A stretch of DNA of 5,411 nt from Desulfobacter sp. (GTDB lineage Bacteria; Desulfobacterota; Desulfobacteria; Desulfobacterales; Desulfobacteraceae): positions 14,100 to 19,510 of the forward strand of contig JAQYWJ010000014.1 of the NCBI GenBank assembly GCA_030145005.1. Direction: 5' to 3'. Positions 1 to 5,128 of the stretch are shown piece by piece (position 1 is the first letter of the stretch; each line of letters begins with the position of its first letter). Made by a program: the position numbers and the translations under genes. The notes below the pieces were generated by a model that was given only the letters and a program-made list of their open reading frames with translations, searched no databases and was not told where the DNA came from.

Positions 1-432
1 GAAAGAGCTGCCCGTCTTGAGGCCGAAAGAATCAAAGCCCAACAGCTTAACGAACAGCTTAACGATCAGCGGCAGGCCCGGATTATCGAAGCCAAGTCCC
101 GTTTCCTGAATCAGAACATTTTATTTGACTATGACAGTGCTGAGCTTACCGGCCAAGCCAAGGTTCTGCTGCGGGAAAAAGCGGATTGGTTGCAGGCCAA
201 CCCCTCTGAGACCGTAATGATTGAGGGTCATTGTGACGAGCGTGGTACCACGGTTTACAACCTGGCCCTAGGTGAAAGACGCGCCAACACCGCCAGAACT
301 TATCTCGTGGATTTAGGCATTTCAGCCCGACGTCTGGGTACGGTCAGCTATGGAGAAGAAAAACCGCTGGATCCGGCACCCACAGAAGCGGCTTATCGCA
401 TAAACAGGCGTGCACAGTTTATAATCAGGTAG
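1..432 (+). CDS. pal: Pal, peptidoglycan-associated lipoprotein (5' end missing)
   Basis: Pal is the outer-membrane lipoprotein of the Tol-Pal system. It grips peptidoglycan through an OmpA-like domain, binds TolB, and helps the outer membrane constrict at division. The frame is open from base 1 to the TAG at 430-432, giving 143 residues. The signal peptide, lipobox and start lie upstream of the window; E. coli Pal has 173 residues. Residues 1-35 are a charged, Gln-rich, probably helical linker. The OmpA-like domain runs from about residue 36 to the end, with FDYDSAEL, then GHCDERGT at 76-83 and LGERRAN at 90-96. Asp79 and Arg94 match the residues that hold diaminopimelate in known Pal structures. 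The ending YRINRRAQFII is typical of the family. A TTG at 190 could be mistaken for a start, but it lies inside the domain. The downstream neighbour is cpoB, as in most tol-pal operons. Identification is firm; only the N-terminus is unknown. Confidence 0.95.
   Translation, partial: ERAARLEAERIKAQQLNEQLNDQRQARIIEAKSRFLNQNILFDYDSAELTGQAKVLLREKADWLQANPSETVMIEGHCDERGTTVYNLALGERRANTARTYLVDLGISARRLGTVSYGEEKPLDPAPTEAAYRINRRAQFIIR
41..64 (+). repeat. 12-bp perfect tandem duplication in the Pal linker
   Basis: AACAGCTTAACG occurs twice back to back (41-52 and 53-64). The repeat encodes consecutive QLNE and QLND units just before the OmpA-like domain of Pal. A 12-bp unit keeps the frame, so it adds four residues, about one helical turn, to the linker. 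It looks like a small slippage duplication, but only two copies are visible. Confidence 0.8.
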
Positions 433-487
433 AAAGGTATAAGCAAGACAATCTATTTTGTAGGCGTCTTTCTTGTAAGCGTTTGAC

Positions 488-521
488 GGGTACAGACAGG
501 CGGTATTTCCTGTCTGTACCC
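488..521 (+). terminator. Strong hairpin between pal and cpoB, possible weak terminator or attenuator
   Basis: GGGTACAGACAGG (488-500) pairs perfectly over 13 bp with CCTGTCTGTACCC (509-521), leaving an 8-base loop (501-508). It starts 55 bases after the pal stop codon. The bases after the stem (ATATTTCATTTAAC) are A/T-rich but are not a continuous T-run, so a classical intrinsic terminator is only partly matched. It may terminate part of the transcription or protect the 3' end of pal mRNA while some polymerase reads on into cpoB. An operator palindrome is another option. The stem is certain; the function is inferred. Confidence 0.6.
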
Positions 522-556
522 ATATTTCATTTAACTATTTTCGGATTTCGGATCAA

Positions 557-1402
557 ATGAAACCTTTGCGTTTTTATCCCTGCCTTGCAGCTATCGTTTT
601 AATAGCGGGTTGCGTGGCACCCAATCAGTATGAGGCACTGGAGACCCGGGTGGCGGTTATAGAACAGAATAACAGCCGCCGGAATGCACTTGATCAGGCG
701 AATACCGATGACCTTGGACTCCTTAAACAACAGATGGAGGAGTTTTCCAAAACCACCCGTGAGAATTATGCTGAGGTGAAGTATGATATTCAGCAGCTTA
801 CGGATAACTTTTACAGAATCCAAGGCCGGCTTGAAGAGGTGCGCTACAAGTTCGGTATAAATGGACAGGAACGTCAAGAGAGTCTGGAAAAAAGGCTGGA
901 GCGTTTAGACAATGCCATTTCCAGGAATTATGAAAAGGTAATTGCCCTGGAAAAATATATGGGGTTTGAGCCTAGTATGTCAGGATCGCCCGGCCGGAAC
1001 AATGATCCTGTGTCCAATGAGATGCAGGATACCGAGGACGGTTTGTACAGTTATGCGAAAAAGCTGTTTGACCAGGGTGACTTGGAGAACGCAAGGGACC
1101 GGTTTGAGAATTTTATCAGCAAATATCCGGATTCCAAAAATGCAGACAATGCAAGATTCTGGATCGCCGATTCTTATTATGCTGAAAAATGGTATGAAAA
1201 GGCTATTCTGGAATATCAGAAAGTACTTGAGAATTATCCAAATTCAAATAAAAATGCGGCCGCCCGACTCAAGCAGGGATATGCGTTTGCAGCCCTTGGT
1301 GAAAAGGCCAATGCCAGACTGATTCTTAAAGAACTGATCTCACGGTATCCCAATTCCCAGGAAGCCAAGTATGCCAAGGAAAAGTTTAAAAATCTCGACT
1401 GA
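557..1402 (+). CDS. cpoB: CpoB/YbgF, Tol-Pal cell-division coordinator, lipoprotein form
   Basis: CpoB (YbgF) acts in the periplasm beside Tol-Pal. In E. coli it binds TolA and PBP1B and ties septal peptidoglycan synthesis to outer-membrane constriction. The protein has 281 residues, against 263 in E. coli. Residues 1-19 form a lipoprotein signal ending in L-I-A-G-C, with Cys19 as the predicted lipid attachment site. Val20 rather than Asp follows it, which by the E. coli sorting rule favours the outer membrane. Residues 24-133 are heptad-like and charged, as in the N-terminal trimerising coiled coil. A Ser/Gly/Pro/Asn-rich linker spans 138-158. Three TPR-like repeats cover about 160-275, each ending in a Y-P-(D/N)-S signature at 190-193, 227-230 and 264-267. 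The ATG at 557 is chosen because it begins the signal peptide; the Shine-Dalgarno match (GGA at 550-552) is weak. It ends 18 bases before ruvC. The E. coli protein is soluble, so lipidation is a difference. Confidence 0.92.
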   Translation: MKPLRFYPCLAAIVLIAGCVAPNQYEALETRVAVIEQNNSRRNALDQANTDDLGLLKQQMEEFSKTTRENYAEVKYDIQQLTDNFYRIQGRLEEVRYKFGINGQERQESLEKRLERLDNAISRNYEKVIALEKYMGFEPSMSGSPGRNNDPVSNEMQDTEDGLYSYAKKLFDQGDLENARDRFENFISKYPDSKNADNARFWIADSYYAEKWYEKAILEYQKVLENYPNSNKNAAARLKQGYAFAALGEKANARLILKELISRYPNSQEAKYAKEKFKNLD

Positions 1403-1420
1403 TTGCGTTTTTCAAAGGAT

Positions 1421-1915
1421 ATGAAAATCATAGGCATTGATCCCGGACTTGCCGGAACCGGCATTGGCGTTATTGATGGGCAGGGCCGTCATATTGCCGG
1501 ATATTCCTTTGGCAGCATCTCCACAGATGCCGGTGAATCCACGCCGGTGAGGTTGGACCAAATTTACTGTAAAACCAAATCTTTTCTAATTGAACAGCAG
1601 CCGGATCTTGTTGTTATTGAAGACATTTACTCTCTTGAAAAATATCCGGGATCGGGTATTATGCTGGGCAAAGTTTCAGGCGTGCTGATTTTAGCGGCTT
1701 TCAAGGCGGGGGTGCAGATTCGCGAGGTGGCTGTCAAGGAAGTTAAAAAGGTGATTTCGGGTAATGGCAATGCGGATAAGTGTCAGGTGGAACGTGCCGT
1801 GCGCCACTTACTGAATCACCATGAGCCCATTCGTCCTTTTCACGCTTCGGATGCGCTGGGAATGGCATTGACCGGGCTTTTCCGGTATGGGGGTGATTGG
1901 GGAACAAGGATTTAA
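1421..1915 (+). CDS. ruvC: RuvC, Holliday-junction resolvase
   Basis: RuvC is a dimeric, metal-dependent endonuclease that nicks Holliday junctions symmetrically, working with RuvAB in recombinational repair. The protein has 164 residues (E. coli 173). The RNase H-like fold shows MKIIGIDPGLAGTG with catalytic Asp7, VVIED with Glu67, and HASDALGMAL with His141 and Asp144, giving the full four-residue metal site in the His version. GNGNADKCQV at 114-123 carries basic residues Lys109 and Lys120, which match DNA-contact lysines of E. coli RuvC. The start is set at ATG 1421 because the family begins a few residues before Asp7. An in-frame TTG at 1403, directly after the cpoB stop, would add six residues but has no ribosome site. 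The only Shine-Dalgarno match for 1421 is AGGA, a single base away, so translation may depend on coupling to cpoB. The segment at 70-86 departs from the usual sequence (see findings). Confidence 0.96.
   Translation: MKIIGIDPGLAGTGIGVIDGQGRHIAGYSFGSISTDAGESTPVRLDQIYCKTKSFLIEQQPDLVVIEDIYSLEKYPGSGIMLGKVSGVLILAAFKAGVQIREVAVKEVKKVISGNGNADKCQVERAVRHLLNHHEPIRPFHASDALGMALTGLFRYGGDWGTRI
1906..1910 (+). promoter_or_regulatory. Ribosome binding site of ruvA
   Basis: AAGGA lies inside the last codons of ruvC, seven bases before ATG 1918. Its spacing selects that ATG over the in-frame upstream TTG at 1897, and the resulting MIAYLEGKI start agrees with the RuvA family. Confidence 0.75.
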
Positions 1916-1917
1916 AT

Positions 1918-2559
1918 ATGATCGCTTATCTTGAGGGAAAGATTCTTAGCAAGGAGGCGGATGGCATCATCCTGCTATCCGGCCATATAGGTTATGAGAT
2001 TCTTTTGGACACCATTACCCTGTCTATGTGCGTGGAAAAATCCCAGGCCAATGAAACAATTGCGCTGTATATTTATTACCATGTCACAGAGCGGCAACCT
2101 AAGCCTGTGCTCATCGGGTTTTTGACACCGGATGATAAGGAATTTTTTCAATTGTTCATCACCGTGGCCGCCATCGGGCCCATGAAGGCAATAAAGGCGT
2201 TGACAAAACCGGTATCCCAGGTGGCCAGAGCCATTGAAGACCGTGATACTGCCTTTTTGTCACAATTGACAGGTATCGGAAAAAGGACAGCGGAAAAAAT
2301 TGTCGCCACCCTGAACGGAAAAGTCCTGGCTTTTGCTGCGGCCCAAAGCCCTGAGCCGGACCCTGCGTCAACGGATCCCCAGAATTTTGTGCCTGAAGAA
2401 AAGCAGGTCATGGTCAGACAGGTGGCTGAGGTCCTCACTGAACAGCTTGGACACTCTGCGTCATCGGCAAGAAGAATGATTAAACAAGCCCTTGAAAAAA
2501 ATCCAGGTATCAGTTCCCCTGAAGACTTGTTTGACGAAATTTATCAGGAGATCAGATGA
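1918..2559 (+). CDS. ruvA: RuvA, Holliday-junction DNA-binding subunit
   Basis: RuvA forms tetramers that hold a Holliday junction flat and load RuvB rings onto two arms for branch migration. The protein has 213 residues (E. coli 203). The N-terminal OB-fold domain covers about 1-68, starting MIAYLEGKI and ending PVLIGF. Two helix-hairpin-helix motifs follow: one at about 78-97 (VAAIGPMKAIKAL) and one at about 112-135 (LTGIGKRTAEKIVATL). A Pro/Asp/Ser-rich flexible linker spans 143-160. The C-terminal RuvB-binding domain III spans about 161-213. The first hairpin reads AAIGP where many relatives have a Gly-(V/I)-Gly-Pro form. The acidic-pin region reads TERQPKP (57-63) rather than the E. coli Glu-Asp pair. 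It starts two bases after the ruvC stop and overlaps ruvB by four bases, so ruvC, ruvA and ruvB should share one transcript. Confidence 0.95.
   Translation: MIAYLEGKILSKEADGIILLSGHIGYEILLDTITLSMCVEKSQANETIALYIYYHVTERQPKPVLIGFLTPDDKEFFQLFITVAAIGPMKAIKALTKPVSQVARAIEDRDTAFLSQLTGIGKRTAEKIVATLNGKVLAFAAAQSPEPDPASTDPQNFVPEEKQVMVRQVAEVLTEQLGHSASSARRMIKQALEKNPGISSPEDLFDEIYQEIR
2545..2550 (+). promoter_or_regulatory. Ribosome binding site of ruvB
   Basis: CAGGAG inside the end of ruvA sits five bases before ATG 2556. The start overlaps the ruvA stop as ATGA, the usual layout for translational coupling, which would help keep RuvA and RuvB output matched. Confidence 0.75.
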
Positions 2560-3593
2560 CGGCCGACGGGGACATCTTAAGCTATAGTTCAGATAAAAAG
2601 GGCGTGGTTTCAGAAAAGCTGAAAATCGAAGACCATTCCCAGGAGATCGTTTCCCTTCGTCCCGGTTGCTTTGATGATTATGTGGGACAGACCGCAGCTG
2701 TGGAAACACTCAAGATTGCCATCCAGGCGGCAAAAATGCGCAAGGAACCTTTAGACCACATCCTGTTGCACGGCCCTCCCGGGCTCGGGAAAACAACGGT
2801 GTCCTATATTATTGCAAATGAGATGGGAAAAGACCTGACCGTCACCTCCGGCCCAACCCTGGAAAAAGGCGGGGACCTTGTGGGTATTCTGACCAATCTG
2901 GGGGAGGGTGACATCCTTTTTGTGGACGAAATTCACAGGATTCCCAAAGTGGTGGAAGAATTTCTTTATCCTGCCATGGAGGATTTTGCCGTGGATTTTG
3001 TCTTTGACAAGGGAATTCATGCCAGAAGCCACAGGTACCGGCTCAAACAGTTTGTACTCATCGGGGCCACCACGCGGGTGGGGCTTTTGTCCGCGCCGTT
3101 ACGGGACCGTTTTGGCATATTTCGCACCCTTGATTTTTATTCTGTTGAAGAGTTGACGGTTATTATTCAGCGGTCGGCCCTGCTTTTGAAAACCCGTATA
3201 ACAGATGACGGCGCTTTGGAACTTGCTAAAAGATCACGGGGAACCCCTAGAATTGCCAACAGGCTTCTTAAGCGAGTCCGGGATTATGCCATGGTCAGAC
3301 ACCAGGGGCTTATGACGGCGAAAGGCGTCCAGGAAGCCCTGACTCTGGAAGGTATTGATGATCTGGGTCTGACTCCTTTGGACCGCAATTATCTTGAAAC
3401 GATTATTCGGTTTTACAATGGCGGGCCTGTGGGAATAGAAGCCATTTCCGCGACCCTTCAGGAGGAGACTGACACCTTGGTGGATGTGGTGGAGCCCTAT
3501 TTATTGAAAATCGGCCTTGCGCTGCGCACTTCCAGTGGCAGAAAAGCTTCGGAAAATGCATACCGGCATTTGAATTTGGAAAAAATAGGGTAA
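2556..3593 (+). CDS. ruvB: RuvB, Holliday-junction branch-migration ATPase
   Basis: RuvB is the AAA+ motor: hexameric rings bound to RuvA pull DNA through and move the junction. The protein has 345 residues (E. coli 336). The first 30 or so residues are a variable tail. Walker A is GPPGLGKTT (73-81), Walker B is LFVDEIHR (121-128), sensor 1 is IGATTR (169-174), the arginine-finger motif is LRDRFG (182-187) and sensor 2 is RGTPRIANRLLKR (228-240). The C-terminal winged helix covers about 270-340 and includes the GGPVG motif at 289-293. All residues needed for ATP turnover appear present. Two DNA- or partner-contact regions are unusual. The hairpin at 151-166 reads KGIHARSHRYRLKQF where E. coli has GPAARSIKIDLPPF. 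The winged-helix loop reads RTSSGR (324-329) instead of RTPRGR. The gene overlaps ruvA by four bases. Confidence 0.97.
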   Translation: MTADGDILSYSSDKKGVVSEKLKIEDHSQEIVSLRPGCFDDYVGQTAAVETLKIAIQAAKMRKEPLDHILLHGPPGLGKTTVSYIIANEMGKDLTVTSGPTLEKGGDLVGILTNLGEGDILFVDEIHRIPKVVEEFLYPAMEDFAVDFVFDKGIHARSHRYRLKQFVLIGATTRVGLLSAPLRDRFGIFRTLDFYSVEELTVIIQRSALLLKTRITDDGALELAKRSRGTPRIANRLLKRVRDYAMVRHQGLMTAKGVQEALTLEGIDDLGLTPLDRNYLETIIRFYNGGPVGIEAISATLQEETDTLVDVVEPYLLKIGLALRTSSGRKASENAYRHLNLEKIG

Positions 3594-3742
3594 TGATTAA
3601 CAAAACGAAATTAACAATCCCCATAGGCCGAATTTCAACCCAGGGAAGAAAACAGCTCAACTTGTTAGACAGGATGGAGAATGGAAGATATTTCGAAAGA
3701 ACTGGAAAGGGAAATAGCCCAAATAAAACCTGCGCCGTATAA
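3593..3742 (+). other. Small ORF of 49 codons spanning the ruvB-downstream gap, doubtful
   Basis: An ATG overlaps the ruvB stop as TAATG and opens a frame that crosses the 87-base gap, then runs out of frame over the first 62 bases of the next gene to a TAA at 3740-3742. The predicted peptide begins MINKTKLTIPIGRIS and is basic with no recognised domain. No Shine-Dalgarno sequence stands out beyond an AGGG-like stretch in the ruvB end. It could be translated by coupling to ruvB, but the frame may equally be open by chance. I keep it as a flagged possibility, not a called gene. Confidence 0.15.
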
Positions 3743-4592
3743 AATGCGTAAGGAAAATAGTATTCTGATCATTAATGATTTCGGTGAAATGCGATCTGGG
3801 GCTTTTCTGAAAGTTCTTGTTTGTTTTTTTATGGTAATCAGCCTGGCAGGGACGCTGGGTACTGTTGTCTTTTATAGGCTTTATTCCAAAGCGAGCAATC
3901 AGAATGTTCAATTAAAGAGTTCCCAGGAGGTTTTTGAAAAAAGAGTAGACCGCTTGACCAGTGAAAAAGAAATTCTCATGGCCAGACTGGTGGTGACGGG
4001 TAATGCAGCTGAACTTAAATCATTGACCCGTGACGGAAAGATTGGTCAGGACCCTCCCAAAAAAGAAAAGCGTTCAGGGTCCGCAGATGCAAGGCCTGAT
4101 TTAAAAGTCGCCAAAGGTAAGCGTGTTGGGCCGGCTGATAAAAATTCGGCACCAAGCCGGGCCCGATCCGTTGAACGCGCTGACGGGCCGGTAGGGCAAT
4201 TACCTGACGCGTTGTCTGACGTAAGCATTGGATCGTTTTCCCTTTCCCCGGGCAGTAATGCCCAGGATGTCGTTGTTCGATTTACTATCAGAAATACTAC
4301 ACAAGATTCCAAGGAGATATCAGGCCGGATTTTCTGTGTACTCAAACTGAAAGGTGCCACACCTGACAAGTGGGTGGTGATACCTAAATCCTCAATTATG
4401 AAAAGCGGTGTTCCCGGTCCTTATAAAAAAGGTCATTATTTTTCCATTTCCAATTTTAAACCTATTCAGTTAACCATCAACACCCCGACGCCGCCGCAGG
4501 ATTTTTCCGAGGTTTCCTTATTTATATTTGACGAAACGGAAAAATTGTTATTGAAGACCACCTTTGACATTGGACAAAATAAACAGGATTGA
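3681..4592 (+). CDS. Single-pass membrane protein of unknown function, coiled coil plus beta-rich C-terminal domain
   Basis: I do not recognise a named family. The 303-residue protein has visible regions in order. Residues 1-41 are a charged N-terminal segment including KMRKENSILIINDFGEMR. One hydrophobic helix follows at about 42-65 (FLKVLVCFFMVISLAGTLGTVVFY). A charged, heptad-like stretch at about 73-105 suggests a short coiled coil. A low-complexity linker rich in Lys, Arg, Pro, Ser and Ala covers about 117-175. The C-terminal domain at about 180-300 has alternating hydrophobic residues (VVVRFTIRNTTQ, GRIFCVLKL, EVSLFIFDETEKLLLKTTF), suggesting a beta-sandwich. Positive charges before the helix favour N-in topology, placing the coiled coil and beta domain in the periplasm. 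ATG 3681 is chosen because AGGA (3671-3674) lies six bases upstream and an in-frame TAG at 3666 blocks any earlier start. The bactofilin gene begins 44 bases downstream, so a shared envelope or cell-shape role is plausible but unproven. Confidence 0.85.
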   Translation: MEDISKELEREIAQIKPAPYKMRKENSILIINDFGEMRSGAFLKVLVCFFMVISLAGTLGTVVFYRLYSKASNQNVQLKSSQEVFEKRVDRLTSEKEILMARLVVTGNAAELKSLTRDGKIGQDPPKKEKRSGSADARPDLKVAKGKRVGPADKNSAPSRARSVERADGPVGQLPDALSDVSIGSFSLSPGSNAQDVVVRFTIRNTTQDSKEISGRIFCVLKLKGATPDKWVVIPKSSIMKSGVPGPYKKGHYFSISNFKPIQLTINTPTPPQDFSEVSLFIFDETEKLLLKTTFDIGQNKQD

Positions 4593-4621
4593 GACTGATT
4601 TTCAAATTTTAAGTGCTTTGT

Positions 4622-4628
4622 AAGGAGG
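4622..4628 (+). promoter_or_regulatory. Ribosome binding site of the bactofilin gene
   Basis: AAGGAGG is a near-perfect Shine-Dalgarno sequence eight bases before GTG 4637. It decides the start: the upstream in-frame GTG at 4613 lies before it, and the downstream ATG at 4649 is 20 bases from it. Confidence 0.8.
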
Positions 4629-4636
4629 CAGCCGTT

Positions 4637-5056
4637 GTGAGAAAAAATATGAAGAATTTAAGCATCATTGATAAGGAACTCAAGATTGACGGCTCCATAG
4701 AAAGTTGTGGAAAACTGATCATCAAAGGACAGGTAAAGGGCACAATTGATGGAGATATTGTAATTATTGCCCAGGGTGGTGAGGTCAACTCAACTTTGAC
4801 AAAGGTATCTAGTCTGACCATTGGCGGCAGCTTTAAAGGAGAGCTGCTCGCCTCTAAGGAATTGATCGTTCTGGCAACCGGCTCCTGTGAAGGAAAAGTT
4901 GTATGCCAGGATCTGATTGTGGAAAACGGTGGGATGCTTAATGCGGATATCTCCTGTAAGACATCCAGCAAAATGGAACCCGCCAAGAAAGAGAAATCGT
5001 TTTTTTCAAAGAAAGCAGGATCAAGGCAGAAAGAGGAAAAACAAATAGAATTATAA
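4637..5056 (+). CDS. Bactofilin, polymer-forming cytoskeletal protein
   Basis: Bactofilins are small proteins that polymerise without nucleotide into filaments at the inner face of the membrane. They position wall enzymes or other factors in shape control, stalks, motility or chromosome organisation. This one has 139 residues starting at GTG 4637. The core (about 12-107) is a run of short repeats in which hydrophobic residues alternate around Gly turns: LKIDGSIESCGKLIIKG, GTIDGDIVIIAQGG, SLTIGGSFKGELLA, LIVLATGSCEGKVVC, LIVENGGMLNADI. This is the right-handed beta-helix pattern of the family. The tail (108-139) is Lys/Glu-rich and probably disordered. Four cysteines (24, 84, 90, 107) sit in the core. 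No peptidase M23 gene, a common bactofilin neighbour, is present; the upstream gene instead encodes a membrane-anchored coiled-coil protein. No terminator is visible between the bactofilin gene and rplM. Confidence 0.9.
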   Translation: MRKNMKNLSIIDKELKIDGSIESCGKLIIKGQVKGTIDGDIVIIAQGGEVNSTLTKVSSLTIGGSFKGELLASKELIVLATGSCEGKVVCQDLIVENGGMLNADISCKTSSKMEPAKKEKSFFSKKAGSRQKEEKQIEL

Positions 5057-5062
5057 AAATGC

Positions 5063-5089
5063 TTGACTTTAAAAGTGAAATTATGTAGT
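5063..5089 (+). promoter_or_regulatory. Possible sigma-70 promoter for rplM
   Basis: TTGACT (5063-5068) matches five of six bases of the -35 consensus. The best -10 candidate is TGTAGT (5084-5089), four of six, at a short 15-base spacing; TATGTA (5082-5087) is an alternative. It lies just after the bactofilin stop and about 40 bases before the rplM start. A dedicated promoter is expected for a ribosomal-protein operon, but the -10 element is weak. Confidence 0.4.
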
Positions 5090-5111
5090 TACACCTGATT
5101 GCGTTTATTTA

Positions 5112-5125
5112 GAGGAGCATGGAGA
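5112..5125 (+). promoter_or_regulatory. Two Shine-Dalgarno-like blocks before the rplM TTG start
   Basis: GAGGAG (5112-5117) lies 11 bases before TTG 5129, and GGAG (5121-5124) lies four bases before it. An ATG at 5119 sits between them, one base after the stronger block, and is out of frame with L13. The stronger site is far for the TTG and too close for the ATG, so initiation here may be inefficient or regulated. Confidence 0.5.
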
Positions 5126-5128
5126 ACA

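Noticed and set aside
444..475. Weak inverted repeat AAGAC / GTCTT after pal
   Set aside because: Only five pairs with a 16-base loop; not convincing beside the perfect hairpin that follows.
483..511. TTGACG (483-488) as a -35 box for cpoB
   Set aside because: No acceptable -10 hexamer lies at 16-18 bases, and the site overlaps the hairpin stem.
942..1322. 126-codon + strand frame inside cpoB
   Set aside because: It lies wholly within cpoB in another frame; the translation is rich in Met, Arg, Ile and Trp with no domain pattern, as expected of an out-of-frame shadow.
1403..1420. TTG 1403 as the ruvC start
   Set aside because: No Shine-Dalgarno sequence at suitable distance, and the family N-terminus fits ATG 1421.
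4046..4369. 107-codon minus-strand frame opposite the unknown membrane protein
   Set aside because: It covers the low-complexity linker region, where stop codons are rare on the other strand, and no start context or domain was seen.
4613..4636. GTG 4613 as the bactofilin start
   Set aside because: The Shine-Dalgarno sequence lies downstream of it at 4622-4628 and serves GTG 4637.
4609..4986. 125-codon open frame on the minus strand opposite the bactofilin gene
   Set aside because: It is antisense to a well-supported gene with a strong ribosome site, and its translation shows no recognisable domain.
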